A stretch of DNA of 64,000 nt from Chitinophaga rupis. GTDB lineage: Bacteria; Bacteroidota; Bacteroidia; Chitinophagales; Chitinophagaceae. The notes under the pieces were generated by a model. The model had not been told where the DNA came from. It did not search any database and saw nothing but the letters and a program-made list of their open reading frames with translations. Below are positions 17,329 to 26,694 of the stretch, piece by piece; the stretch's first letter is position 1; each line of letters opens with the position of its first letter. The stretch spans positions 310,001 through 374,000 of the forward strand of contig NZ_FOBB01000005.1 of NCBI RefSeq assembly GCF_900109685.1. The letters are read 5' to 3'. The position numbers and the translations under genes were made by a program.

Positions 17329-18678
17329 TTATTGGGGGGAGGGACTGCTGCCGAAAAGATCGTTTAAGTTATAGGTAATGGAGCACTGGAAACGGTCTAT
17401 CCTGAACTTTTTATTGTACGCCAGGTCAATATCCTCTTTATCCGTATAAACCTGGCTGAGGTTCACTTTACCGGAAAGCATATTTATGAAGCCTGCGGCT
17501 ACCCCGGCATTGATGCCGATACGGTTCTTTTTCCCGATCAGGATACTGCCGCCTAACAGGTAATTTAGCGTAAAATCAGACTGAAAGGGAACTCCCAGGC
17601 CAATATGCGCGCCCATTTCAAATCCCGCCGTTATCTTATAGGTATAATGCATAAGGGCTGTGGCGCCAACCGCCATTTTGGGATGGTAGTCTTCCGTAAT
17701 GCTGTAACCGGTAATGGTATCCTTGCTGAAGCCTGGTACGGTCCGGTAATTCCTGGAGGTTAAGGCAGAGGTAAAGAAACCGGTTGAAAAGCTGAAATGT
17801 CCATAATGTTCTACCGGCCAGCTATAGGAGCGTATGGTGGCAGCATTAATGGCGGCTTCCTTTTGTTTGTCATCGGCGGCTATGGGACTGGTTTGGATGG
17901 ATATCTGCATTTCGTCGCCGGATACAGCTACATTATCGCTTGTAAAGTTAAAGTCTTCAACCGCATTAATATTTAGCTGTTCTGAAAAGTAGGTCTTGAA
18001 TTTAGCCGGATAATCTTCTTTTTTGAACGCTTCATAACGTTCTTCTAATGCATCTTTCGCATCGCCCGCAGCCATATTTGCAATAACCACAGGAAATAAT
18101 GTGGCTGCTCTTTTTACATTGTCTTCAGCTTCATTAAATTCACTGAAGATCTTTTGGGGAGTAATGCCGCTTAGGGCATCCGTACCAAATTCGTTTGAAT
18201 TGTTGAAGTCTAAATATTTGTATTGTAATGCAACACTACGGTTATGGAATTTATCGTCCAGCTCTGCTATCTTTGCCAGCGCATGCATTAATGCTTTGCT
18301 GTTAGCATCCGCGAAGTCCGCCTTTTCTGGGCCGCCAACAGCTAAAAGGGCTTTCAGATCACCAGAGGGCCCTGAAAAGAACGCGCTTAAAATAGTAGGG
18401 GGCGTATTATTAAATACCTGTTTGGCAATGTTCACTGAAATGCCGTACCGGTATTTATTAATGCTTTGAATAATTACCGTTACTTTATCGCCCTTATTGA
18501 ATACAATTGCTTCAATATCTCCTTTAACAGGTAATTCAGTACCACCGTCTACCTGGGTGTAGGTGATCCCTGCTATTTTCTTTTTAATATAGTCGTAATA
18601 AATTCTGTAGGATCTTTTTTGTGCAAGCACCTGCATGGTCAGCAGCAGTATAAAACAGCTAAGAATGATCTTTTTCAT
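17329..18678 (-). CDS. Secreted protein of unknown function
   Basis: A 449-residue protein with a clear signal peptide (MKKIILSCFILLLTMQVLAQ). The N-terminal 120 residues are beta-rich (RSYRIYYDYIKKKIAGITY; KGDKVTVIIQSINKYRYGIS), the middle is helical and charged, and the last 170 residues alternate polar and hydrophobic positions with glycine turns (SFSTGFFTSAL; AVGATALMHYTYKITAGFEM; IGINAGVAAGFINM), like a small outer-membrane beta-barrel. I do not recognise the family. Last gene of a three-gene minus-strand operon with a small membrane protein and a papain-like protein (gaps of 31 and 45 bp). Confidence 0.7.
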   Translation of the reverse strand: MKKIILSCFILLLTMQVLAQKRSYRIYYDYIKKKIAGITYTQVDGGTELPVKGDIEAIVFNKGDKVTVIIQSINKYRYGISVNIAKQVFNNTPPTILSAFFSGPSGDLKALLAVGGPEKADFADANSKALMHALAKIAELDDKFHNRSVALQYKYLDFNNSNEFGTDALSGITPQKIFSEFNEAEDNVKRAATLFPVVIANMAAGDAKDALEERYEAFKKEDYPAKFKTYFSEQLNINAVEDFNFTSDNVAVSGDEMQISIQTSPIAADDKQKEAAINAATIRSYSWPVEHYGHFSFSTGFFTSALTSRNYRTVPGFSKDTITGYSITEDYHPKMAVGATALMHYTYKITAGFEMGAHIGLGVPFQSDFTLNYLLGGSILIGKKNRIGINAGVAAGFINMLSGKVNLSQVYTDKEDIDLAYNKKFRIDRFQCSITYNLNDLFGSSPSPQ

Positions 18679-18709
18679 GGGGGTAATGTATAAAGGTGGA
18701 TAAAAAGGA

Positions 18710-19102
18710 TTACTTATAAACTAGGGGAATAAATAAAGTATATACCGGTATAAGGTAGGCGCTCAGCATTTGAAAAGTCTTGCTAAACTCCGGCACCGGA
18801 CCTCCAAAGGAAAATACCCATAGTATAAAGGCAATGCCGGAGATCAGGAAGTCCTGCCATTTAACTACGCCGGCCTGTTTTTTATACAACACATCTGCAA
18901 AAAGCAGTAATGCAAACACCAGCAAGAACACCCAGTGAGGGGCTTTCCCTTGTTGCATTAACTGGAAAACGCCCAGATATACAGACACTACTTCCGCAGG
19001 TATCAGTTTTAATACACGGGATTCATATGGTGTGGGCTCCAATGGCTGCCCGTTTAGGGAGGCTTTTAAAGCAATAGCTCTGGTAATAACTTGTCTTGAC
19101 AT
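18710..19102 (-). CDS. Small integral membrane protein of unknown function
   Basis: A 130-residue protein with a soluble N-terminus (about 35 residues, ending YESRVLKLIPAEVVSVYLG) and three to four hydrophobic segments (HWVFLLVFALLLFADVLY, FLISGIAFILWVFSFGG, MLSAYLIPVYTLFIPLVY). No catalytic motif is seen. The size and layout resemble holin-like or anchor proteins, but that is only a shape comparison. It is the middle gene of the operon with the papain-like protein upstream and the secreted unknown downstream. Confidence 0.65.
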   Translation of the reverse strand: MSRQVITRAIALKASLNGQPLEPTPYESRVLKLIPAEVVSVYLGVFQLMQQGKAPHWVFLLVFALLLFADVLYKKQAGVVKWQDFLISGIAFILWVFSFGGPVPEFSKTFQMLSAYLIPVYTLFIPLVYK

Positions 19103-19147
19103 ACAATTAAGATTTAAATCATAATGAATAAATAAGTGTAGGGGGTG

Positions 19148-19945
19148 TCAGATCAACGCAAGAGACTTGCTGATGGCTGAATGGGTAATGTCTTTGAGAT
19201 CCTGCTGCAGGCTGGTCATGTCAAAGCCAACCGGTGACTTGTTATTATCCGGGTTTATCCAGTCAATAGAGAGGACGGCATAGGCTTCGTCACAATACGT
19301 TTGAAAGAATCCCCAGGTCATGAATTTGATCTCACCCCAGGTTACAACGGCCAGGTAACGGCTGTCGTATCCAACTACAGGTATAGCATGCCCGCCCCAG
19401 GAACCGGGCGCACCCTGGCCATACGGGCCATAGGGAGGTATGCTCCATACCTTTTGATCTTTAGCGGAGTTAGGGAGCGCTACGCCCAAGTAACAGCCAC
19501 CAAACAGGTATACGGCTTCTTTAACCTGCTGTATGTTCTGGTTTTCCAGCCCGGCAAAAGCAGTTATTTTATCATTATTAATGCCGGTGTTCCTCCAGTA
19601 TTTAAGTACATCCAATACCACTGCACCATTGTCATTCAGTCCGGTCACAGGATCAAAACCGGTAATAGCGGCATAGGCGTCCAGTATTTGCTGATCACCG
19701 GGGATCCTAATGGTTTGTACGTTTACATTGCCGGTCCAGTTCATGATCATATGGCCGGCAGCTGCACAGGTGCAATCGCCGTAGCTATCATTTTGCATCA
19801 TACCCCAGCTTACAGGAATATTATCCTGCCAGGCAATTTTTTCCGGGATGGGTGGCAGTGCCGAAGGAATAATGTACTTTTCAAACTGCAGGGTGCGCAG
19901 GTCATGCCTGGCGGGCAGTTTACCCAGTTTAATGTTGCTTTGCAT
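19148..19945 (-). CDS. Papain-like (C1-fold) cysteine peptidase homologue
   Basis: A 265-residue protein without a signal peptide. The C1 pattern is visible: Q51 (oxyanion glutamine position), C58 in NDSYGDCTCAAAGHM as the nucleophile, H186 in GGHAIPVVGYD as the general base. The third motif, normally NSWG, reads VTWG (V201-G204), so the catalytic Asn is replaced. Activity is possible without this Asn but is expected to be reduced, and a non-catalytic role cannot be excluded. First gene of a three-gene operon; the long 5' spacer to the divergent gene at 20312 holds GGGGTA-type motifs. Confidence 0.75.
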   Translation of the reverse strand: MQSNIKLGKLPARHDLRTLQFEKYIIPSALPPIPEKIAWQDNIPVSWGMMQNDSYGDCTCAAAGHMIMNWTGNVNVQTIRIPGDQQILDAYAAITGFDPVTGLNDNGAVVLDVLKYWRNTGINNDKITAFAGLENQNIQQVKEAVYLFGGCYLGVALPNSAKDQKVWSIPPYGPYGQGAPGSWGGHAIPVVGYDSRYLAVVTWGEIKFMTWGFFQTYCDEAYAVLSIDWINPDNNKSPVGFDMTSLQQDLKDITHSAISKSLALI

Positions 19946-20311
19946 TTTTTGTTTTTTTAGTGTGATGATTGATGGGATTTTTAATACGCTTGTGAATGAA
20001 AGGTCAGGGATGCTTGGGATCTTTATTTACAGACAAAGTTAGGTGTGCTTTAAAAGCCTGACAATGGGATAACCACTGTTTTCAAGGGGGTATTTTTCCC
20101 GGTATGGTCAGGGAGGTATTTCCCGTTTATTGCAGTTGTTTTATGATGTGGTGTTACCCCTGAAAAGTAGGTGTGGTAAAGGGTTTTGTAGCCTTTGTAT
20201 AATGTGGGTAGGTAGCCTGTCGGTATATTTAGTACTTGGTAGTGATGTGTTTTTTTACCTACATTCGATGCATTGTAAACCTCAATTTTTAACCTTCAAA
20301 ATCACTTATCT
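19946..20311. promoter_or_regulatory. Divergent spacer with GGG(G)TATTT...CCC motifs
   Basis: This 366-bp spacer has no gene. Two similar GC-flanked motifs stand out: GGGGGTATTTTTCCC (20086-20100) and GGGAGGTATTTCCC (20111-20124), plus TACCCCT at 20155-20161. The repeated, partly palindromic layout suggests regulator binding sites; the NarL-type regulator encoded at 22248-22907 is a possible user (inference). Confidence 0.35.
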
Positions 20312-20785
20312 ATGAACACAGATGTAAAAACCACCGCTTCAAATGGCAACCCCAAAGTATCTGAAGTTGATCATGCGGGAGGTCCTATTAAAAGAGAAGA
20401 CGCCAACAAATTGTTGGACCATTACCTCAAAATCAAAAAAAAATTTCAGCTAATAGCTCCTGCGTTAGACCCAGAGATTAAAGGGTTGTTAGGTTCTGAT
20501 GGAAATGGTTTCGCTTTTAGCTTAAATGAAGTATTACGTGTTTTAAAAATCGAGCAGCCGCCTTCAATTGAAAACCAGTATTTATTAGTTTTAATGGGAG
20601 CGAATTTACAGGAAAGCAAGCCACCGACTGACCCTCATACACCTACAATTATATTAATTGGTGCTTCAAGTGATGACGAAAAGACATATTTTGCTTATAA
20701 GGATGTTAACCCTACCGAGCACCCTCCCAAGGTCTACGAACCAGTACTTAAAGAAGTAGAAGAGCTTATTCTTGTAACTCAATAA
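20312..20785 (+). CDS. Hypothetical soluble protein
   Basis: A 157-residue protein without signal peptide or membrane segment, not recognised. Its N-terminus is polar (TDVKTTASNGNPKVSEVDHA), followed by a helical part (REDANKLLDHYLKIKKKFQL) and a beta-rich C-terminal half with TIILIGASSDDEKTYFAYKD. The G+C content is visibly lower than in neighbouring genes, hinting at a different origin. It starts a plus-strand run with a 7TM protein, a histidine kinase and a response regulator; the 17-bp gap to the next gene suggests cotranscription. Confidence 0.65.
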   Translation: MNTDVKTTASNGNPKVSEVDHAGGPIKREDANKLLDHYLKIKKKFQLIAPALDPEIKGLLGSDGNGFAFSLNEVLRVLKIEQPPSIENQYLLVLMGANLQESKPPTDPHTPTIILIGASSDDEKTYFAYKDVNPTEHPPKVYEPVLKEVEELILVTQ

Positions 20786-20802
20786 ACAGCTTCCACCTCA
20801 AA

Positions 20803-21462
20803 GTGCCTGCCACCGAAATATTAAGCGATATTTCCATCTGGTCAATTCTATTGCCCTTACTGGTAGCCCTTTGTTATATCCGGAAGCTGTCTGCTGATTC
20901 TTTATATGTTGCCGGGATAGTGTTGCTGGCCACTATCCCGCAACTTTTACGCTTCTATATTAAAGAAATGCCAATGCTGTACTTTGCCTATAACATCTAC
21001 ACTCCGCTGGAATTTGCGGGATTATATGGCCTGTTCCATAATAAGTTCTTCAGTCCATGGGCATTGCGTATCTTTAAAATAGCGGCTATCGCTTACGTGT
21101 TTATTACAATAGTTATTGTAGGCCTGTTAGGGCTAATACACAGGTTCCTGAATGAATGGGTATGTTTAAATAACCTGGTATACACTATCTGGATCCTGGT
21201 TTTCATAATACAGGAGTATTATGAAGAACCGCTGTACCAGGTGAATTTACGCCGCCCTTTCTTCTGGTACCTCAGTGGTCTGTTCTTTTATGCACCCTGT
21301 ACCTTATTAATATTTTCCCTCTGGCATTATATTAAAAGTATGCCGGGATCATCCCTGTCATACCTGCTGATCATACATTCTGTTTTCAATATAAATATGT
21401 ACCTGCTGTTCACCATTGGTTTTTGGATGGATGCCGGCAGAAAGCAGTTCAATATTCGTTAA
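20803..21462 (+). CDS. Seven-helix membrane protein preceding a histidine kinase
   Basis: A 219-residue protein made almost entirely of six to seven hydrophobic helices (for example IWSILLPLLVALCYI, IAAIAYVFITIVIVGLLGLI, LVYTIWILVFIIQEYY). It has no recognisable catalytic motif. Only 4 bp separate its stop from the start of the kinase gene, so it is probably the sensory or anchoring partner of a kinase that has a single membrane helix of its own (inference from context). Confidence 0.75.
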   Translation: MPATEILSDISIWSILLPLLVALCYIRKLSADSLYVAGIVLLATIPQLLRFYIKEMPMLYFAYNIYTPLEFAGLYGLFHNKFFSPWALRIFKIAAIAYVFITIVIVGLLGLIHRFLNEWVCLNNLVYTIWILVFIIQEYYEEPLYQVNLRRPFFWYLSGLFFYAPCTLLIFSLWHYIKSMPGSSLSYLLIIHSVFNINMYLLFTIGFWMDAGRKQFNIR

Positions 21463-21466
21463 TCCT

Positions 21467-22255
21467 ATGCAGCCCTTGAAAAACTACGATATTGTTATAA
21501 GTGTAATAGCTGCAACATCGCTTTTCCTGCTGTTGTGCAGCTTTTCCATTGCCTTCCTTTTCATTTACAGAAAAAGAAGGCAGCAATACAAAATGGAAAA
21601 ACAGCAGATGAAAGACGATTTTGAAAAACAGCTGCTGCAGCTACAGCTGGAAATACAGGAGCAAACCTTAAATAACATCAGCCAGGAGATCCACGATAAC
21701 GTAGGGCAAATGTTAAGCCTCGCAAAAATACAGCTGAATATTATGGAGCAGCGGCAAACTACGGATACAGAGCTGTTGTACATGGTAAAAGATAATATTG
21801 GCCGCGTAATGACCGATCTGCGGGATATCGCCAAAAGCCTTAACAGCGAGCGTTTGCAGGCGCTAACCCTATATGAGGTAATAGATCAGGAGATCCAGCG
21901 CTTTAACCGCGGCGATTTTATAAAGGCCGTACTGGTACAGGAAGGCACGGAACAAAAAATGGATATGCAAAAAAAGCTCATCCTGTTCCGTATCATCCAG
22001 GAATGTTTGCAGAATGTGCTTAAGCATGCTAATGCCGCCAATGTACACATTACCCTCCGCTACGGGCCGGAACATCTGGAAATTCATGTACAGGATGACG
22101 GTGTTGGTTTTGACGTAGCAGCAGAACAGCACCAGGGCAAAGGCCTGGGCCTGGATAATATCACCAACCGGGTAAGGCTCATTAGCGGCCTGGCTTCCGT
22201 TCATAGTATTATCGATAAAGGAACACTCATTATTATAATTACACCGTATGCCTGA
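21467..22255 (+). CDS. NarX/DesK-type sensor histidine kinase (HisKA_3)
   Basis: A 262-residue kinase: one membrane helix (about residues 9-33), a coiled coil rich in Q, K and E (36-70), a HisKA_3 dimerisation box with H76 (ISQEIHDNVGQMLSLAKIQL) and a HATPase_c domain (ECLQNVLKHANAANVHITL; DDGVGFD; GKGLGLDNITNRV). I set the start at the ATG 4 bp after the upstream stop, not at 21416, because the longer frame overlaps that gene and adds no domain. It overlaps the response regulator gene by 8 bp. The signal is probably relayed from the 7TM protein encoded upstream. Confidence 0.92.
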   Translation: MQPLKNYDIVISVIAATSLFLLLCSFSIAFLFIYRKRRQQYKMEKQQMKDDFEKQLLQLQLEIQEQTLNNISQEIHDNVGQMLSLAKIQLNIMEQRQTTDTELLYMVKDNIGRVMTDLRDIAKSLNSERLQALTLYEVIDQEIQRFNRGDFIKAVLVQEGTEQKMDMQKKLILFRIIQECLQNVLKHANAANVHITLRYGPEHLEIHVQDDGVGFDVAAEQHQGKGLGLDNITNRVRLISGLASVHSIIDKGTLIIIITPYA

Positions 22256-22907
22256 TTACCGGTACATAGCTATTGTAGATGATCATACCATGTTTAGAAA
22301 AGGGTTGTGTGCGTTAATAGACCTCTTTCCCCGCTACCGTGTACTGTTTGATGCCGCTAATGGCAAGGATTTTATTAACCGACTGCATCCCGGCCAGCTA
22401 CCGGATATTGTATTGCTGGATATAAAAATGCCGGAAATGGATGGCTTTGAAACCGCCCGCTGGATCAATGCCCATTACCCGGATATGAAAATACTGGCCC
22501 TTAGCACCATGGATGCAGATACCGTGATCATAAAAATGATCCGGAGCGGGGCCAAAGGATATGTGCTTAAAGATGCAGATCCTAAAGAGCTGAACCTGGC
22601 CTTTGACGAGGTATTGGCCAAAGGATATTTTTATAATGACCAGCTGTCAAGAAAGATCCTGCAATCGATCAGCGGTCTCACAGATGAAAAGAACATGCTG
22701 GGCACGCTGGTAAAGCTAACTGATCGTGAGCTGCAGTTCCTCAAACTGGCCTGCAGCGAAAAAAGCTACCAGCAAATAGCCGGTGAAATGTTCCTGAGCG
22801 AGCGTACGGTGGACGGTTACCGGGAAAGCCTTTTCAAAAAGTTAGGCGTTAATACCCGCGTAGGCCTGGTCATCTATGCCATTAAAAACAACATGGTGCA
22901 GCTATAA
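22248..22907 (+). CDS. NarL/FixJ-family response regulator
   Basis: A 219-residue regulator with a receiver domain (acidic pair D11-D12, phospho-acceptor D58 in VLLDIKMPEMDGF, K at VLKDADPKEL) and a C-terminal LuxR-type helix-turn-helix (LTDRELQFLKLACSEKSYQQ, then SERTVDGYRESLFKKLGV). Its gene overlaps the kinase gene, so the pair is translationally coupled. Proteins of this family activate or repress promoters near their own operon; TACCCC-like sites in both flanking spacers are candidates. Confidence 0.94.
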   Translation: MPDYRYIAIVDDHTMFRKGLCALIDLFPRYRVLFDAANGKDFINRLHPGQLPDIVLLDIKMPEMDGFETARWINAHYPDMKILALSTMDADTVIIKMIRSGAKGYVLKDADPKELNLAFDEVLAKGYFYNDQLSRKILQSISGLTDEKNMLGTLVKLTDRELQFLKLACSEKSYQQIAGEMFLSERTVDGYRESLFKKLGVNTRVGLVIYAIKNNMVQL

Positions 22908-23057
22908 CACGTATTTTTACGCTTTATTATTTCAAAAAAAAACCTCACCTTGCAGCAGATAACTGTTCCTTTGAGCGGAAAAGACGCCAATACCCCAAAA
23001 CATTAGCACGGAAATATTTAAGGTACCCCAAATAACTTTCACTAAAACAGTGAACAT

Positions 23058-25160
23058 ATGTCCCCCATTACTCCCAAGAGCTACATCGGGAAAAAACCAC
23101 CGTTCCGGAAACTACGCGGTTATGCTTTTGATCCCAGCTTATCATTAAAGTTAGATACCGTAGCCATTAACAACATTGTATACAAAGTGGCCTGGGAAAC
23201 CCTGGAACCCGGTCCCATAGGCGAATACGTGGAGGTGATAGACTTTGACCCCACCGTAGGTAAATTCTACCGCGCCGTAGACCTGGACGATGATTACATC
23301 CTGGCGCAGGACGGCCTGGATCCCAGCGAAAGCGACCCGCAGTTCCACCAGCAAATGGTGTATGCAGTAGCTATGACCACCATCAAGAACTTTGAAAGGG
23401 CGCTGGGCCGCAAGATCCTCTGGGAATCGCGCCGCGGCCTGAATGTAGCCGTGGAGGATGAATATGTACAGCGCCTGCGCATTTACCCCCATGCCATGCG
23501 CGAGGCCAATGCCTATTACAGCCCGGTGAAAAAATCGCTGCTGTTCGGCTACTTTGCATCCACCCCGGCAGATGAAACGCTGCACATGCCCAACTCCGTT
23601 GTATTCACAGCCCTGAGCCATGATATTATTGCGCACGAAATTACCCACGCCATCCTGGATGGGGTGCACAACTATTATAACGAAGCTACCAACCCCGATG
23701 TGCTGGCCTTTCACGAAGCCTTTGCAGATATTGTAGCCCTGTTCCAGCACTTTAGCTTCCCTGATGTACTGAAACACCAGATCTGCAAAACACGCGGCGA
23801 CCTGGGCGCACAGAACCTCTTAGGCCAGCTGGCCCAGGAATTTGGTACTGCCGTAGGCGATTACGGCAGCCTGCGCGATGCCATTGGCGAGGTAGATGAG
23901 GAAACCAAACAATGGAAGCCTAAAGAGCCTAACCCGGAAGACTACCGCACGGAAATGGAGCCCCACGCACGCGGCAGCATACTGGTAGCCGCCGTGTTTG
24001 AGGCTTTCCTGAGCATTTACAAAAGCCGTATTGCCGACCTGCTGCGCATTGCCTCCAACGGTACCGGCATCCTGCGCCAGGGCGATATTCCGCCGGACCT
24101 GGTGGACCGGTTGGCCAATGAAGCCGCCAAAGCGGCCGGCCATGTGCTCACCATGTGCATACGCGCTATTGACTATTGCCCGCCCATTGATATTACGTTT
24201 GGTGATTACCTGCGCGCCATCATCACAGCAGATATGGATATTGTGGCCGATGACAACCGCGACTACCGCCTGGCTTTTATTGATGCCTTCCGCCGCCGCG
24301 GCATTTACCCTGATGGTATTAAAACGCTGAGTGTGGAAAGCCTGCGTTTTCCCCTGCAGGATATTGGCTATATGGCCGATAAGCATGGCACCATGATGAA
24401 GAAATATGATGAGAAAAATGATCATAGCCTGAACGAGACCACTAAAGAGCTGCTGGCCATAGTGAACGGCTTTTTACGGGATTATGGCGATGAGATCAAG
24501 TATGTGAACGACCGCAGGAAGATCTATTATAAAACACGCGAGTACATTACCGGTTTGTATGAGGAAGGCCGCCCGCATATACCTGGCCTGCACCGGCGGC
24601 TGAATGAAAAGTTTGCAGAATCGGCCGACTTTGCCCGGCTCACCGGCCTGGCCTTCGTGGATAATTTTGCTGACCTGGGCCTGCGCCAGTCAAGCCAGTA
24701 CCAGGGCGCCTCTTTCCAGATCTTAAAACTAAGGCTGGTAACACGCGTAGGCCCCAACGGCACGCAGATCAACAACGTGATCTTTTCCCTTACCCAGCGC
24801 AGCGGCGTAATATTTAAAGATGGAGAGATCACCGGGTACTTCAGGCCTAACGCCAATGCGCTGGCCAACACCACGGAAAGCGGGGATCCCATTCCTGAAG
24901 GCGGTTTTGAGTTCCGCGGCGGCTGCACCCTCATCTTTGACCTGGATACCCAGGAGCTGAAGTACGCCATCTCCAAACCGATCATTGACCTTCACAGCCT
25001 GGATGCGGGACAGACGCCCAAGCTGAACATGAAAAGGATCCGGGCGCAGTACATGTACCAGAACGGCGAAGCAGATTTTGCCATTAATGATTATTTCCAG
25101 TTCTTCGGCAACGGCTTCCATCATATGACAGAACCTTTTGCATTTCTTCACCAGCATTAA
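23058..25160 (+). CDS. Cytoplasmic gluzincin (M4-like) zinc metallopeptidase
   Basis: A 700-residue protein without a signal peptide. The zinc site is HEITH (193-197) in HDIIAHEITHAILDG with a third ligand E220 in FHEAFADIVALF, the gluzincin arrangement seen in thermolysin-like enzymes. The approximately 190 residues before and 480 after the site do not match the secreted M4 precursor layout: there is no propeptide and the C-terminal part is a beta-rich region (FRGGCTLIFDLDTQELKYAI). It sits 10 bp before a metallo-beta-lactamase-fold gene, and the two look like one functional unit. Substrate unknown. Confidence 0.82.
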   Translation: MSPITPKSYIGKKPPFRKLRGYAFDPSLSLKLDTVAINNIVYKVAWETLEPGPIGEYVEVIDFDPTVGKFYRAVDLDDDYILAQDGLDPSESDPQFHQQMVYAVAMTTIKNFERALGRKILWESRRGLNVAVEDEYVQRLRIYPHAMREANAYYSPVKKSLLFGYFASTPADETLHMPNSVVFTALSHDIIAHEITHAILDGVHNYYNEATNPDVLAFHEAFADIVALFQHFSFPDVLKHQICKTRGDLGAQNLLGQLAQEFGTAVGDYGSLRDAIGEVDEETKQWKPKEPNPEDYRTEMEPHARGSILVAAVFEAFLSIYKSRIADLLRIASNGTGILRQGDIPPDLVDRLANEAAKAAGHVLTMCIRAIDYCPPIDITFGDYLRAIITADMDIVADDNRDYRLAFIDAFRRRGIYPDGIKTLSVESLRFPLQDIGYMADKHGTMMKKYDEKNDHSLNETTKELLAIVNGFLRDYGDEIKYVNDRRKIYYKTREYITGLYEEGRPHIPGLHRRLNEKFAESADFARLTGLAFVDNFADLGLRQSSQYQGASFQILKLRLVTRVGPNGTQINNVIFSLTQRSGVIFKDGEITGYFRPNANALANTTESGDPIPEGGFEFRGGCTLIFDLDTQELKYAISKPIIDLHSLDAGQTPKLNMKRIRAQYMYQNGEADFAINDYFQFFGNGFHHMTEPFAFLHQH

Positions 25161-25170
25161 CTGAAACCCC

Positions 25171-26694
25171 ATGACCACGCAAATAAAAAAAGCACCTAAA
25201 AAAGTAGCAGCCCGCACCAAACGCGTTGCCAGCGTAACGCTTACCGGTAAGCTGGATCGCGCCTCCATCCGCATGTACTGCTTGGGTACCGGCGATTGTT
25301 TTGTGATCAAGTTCTTTAGCCGCAAAACCACCCGCTTCACCATGATGATAGATTGCGGCAGCTGCCAAGGCACCCCCGGAGATTATCAACCTTACCTGAA
25401 GGAGCTGCTGGAATATGTAAATGGTTCTGTAGACCTGCTGGTGGTAACGCATGAGCATAATGACCACGTAGCCGGTTTTGCAAAAGACCCTTCTATTTTC
25501 AGGGAGCTGGAAATTAAAGAAGCCTGGTTTGCCTGGACCGAGAATCCCAAAGATCCTAACGGCCACGCACAGGAGCTGTTAACCAAACGCACCAAAATGC
25601 GCGCTGCCCTGCAAAACGCCATCACGGCCTTTAAAGACCGTCATGAGAACATGAAGATAGGCGCCGGGGGAGATGAGGATAACAGCGAGTTTAACCGCAT
25701 TATGCTGGATAACAGCAGGGCCTTTATTAATGGGCTGGATACCCTGGCCACCATTAACCTGGACGGAGAAGAGGATACCGGCGGCAAGCCCCTGCCCGGT
25801 ATGCGCATCATCAAAGAAATACTGGAAGAAAAAAATGTAAAGATCCGTTACCTGAACCCCGGCGATATTGTAAGCCTGCCCAATGCCCCTGGCATAAAGT
25901 TCAATATACTGGGCCCGCCCACGAACCGCGATTTTATATTTAAGGATGGTAAAGCCGGGAAGGATGTTTTTCAGAAGAACCTTACCTTAAATGACAGCGC
26001 CCTGTCTGTAAACGCCTTTCTTTCCCTGAATAATACAGAACGTAATGATGTGCCTTTCATCAGCGATTACATTGCAGCAGATGAAGCGCCGGAAGCCATT
26101 TATAATGCTTCCGGTAACCAGTGGCGCAAGATCAATGACGACTGGCTTTCCAGCGCAGGCTCACTGGCGCTGCGGCTGAACAGCCATATCAATAATACCA
26201 GCCTGGCCATGGCCATTGAGTTTGAAAAAACCGGTAAGGTATTATTGTTCCCCGGCGATGCGGAGTATGGCAGCTGGGAAAGCTGGCACCAGATAAAGAA
26301 ATGGGAAAAGAAGGGGAAAGATGGCAAACATCTTACGGAATGTTTGCTGAACCGTACTGTGTTCTACAAGGTAGGGCATCACCTCAGCTACAACGGCACT
26401 GCGCTGGAAAAAGGCATCCTCATGATGGAAAGCGAGGAGCTGGCCGCCATGGCCACGCTGGACCGCCACCGCATTGCAGAAAAGTGGAAAACCACTATGC
26501 CTAATAAGCTGCTGCTGCAGGAGCTTATTAAACGCTGCCAGGGCAAGCTGTTCGTGATGGATGAATTCCAGTTCGCCAACCGCCCCTCTCACCAGCTGGA
26601 CCCGCATACGCTGGGTAAAAAGGTGTATGAGGAAGGGCTGGCGGAAGATGAATCCACCATCCTGTATAAACAGTATACTATTACTAATCTTTAG
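25171..26694 (+). CDS. Metallo-beta-lactamase-fold hydrolase (ComEC-like)
   Basis: A 507-residue cytoplasmic protein. The N-terminal part has the ComEC/Rec2-like start IRMYCLGTGDCFVIKF and the metal motif H94-E-H96-N-D98-H99 (VVTHEHNDHVAG), then GDA (D363 in LLFPGDAEYGSW) and H403-H404 (YKVGHHLSYNG). All ligands of a two-metal site are present. Relatives cleave phosphodiester or ester bonds, but specificity cannot be read from the sequence. An insert of about 250 residues separates the first and second metal motifs. Cotranscribed with the upstream metallopeptidase; its last 11 bp overlap the convergent M1 peptidase gene. Confidence 0.85.
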   Translation: MTTQIKKAPKKVAARTKRVASVTLTGKLDRASIRMYCLGTGDCFVIKFFSRKTTRFTMMIDCGSCQGTPGDYQPYLKELLEYVNGSVDLLVVTHEHNDHVAGFAKDPSIFRELEIKEAWFAWTENPKDPNGHAQELLTKRTKMRAALQNAITAFKDRHENMKIGAGGDEDNSEFNRIMLDNSRAFINGLDTLATINLDGEEDTGGKPLPGMRIIKEILEEKNVKIRYLNPGDIVSLPNAPGIKFNILGPPTNRDFIFKDGKAGKDVFQKNLTLNDSALSVNAFLSLNNTERNDVPFISDYIAADEAPEAIYNASGNQWRKINDDWLSSAGSLALRLNSHINNTSLAMAIEFEKTGKVLLFPGDAEYGSWESWHQIKKWEKKGKDGKHLTECLLNRTVFYKVGHHLSYNGTALEKGILMMESEELAAMATLDRHRIAEKWKTTMPNKLLLQELIKRCQGKLFVMDEFQFANRPSHQLDPHTLGKKVYEEGLAEDESTILYKQYTITNL

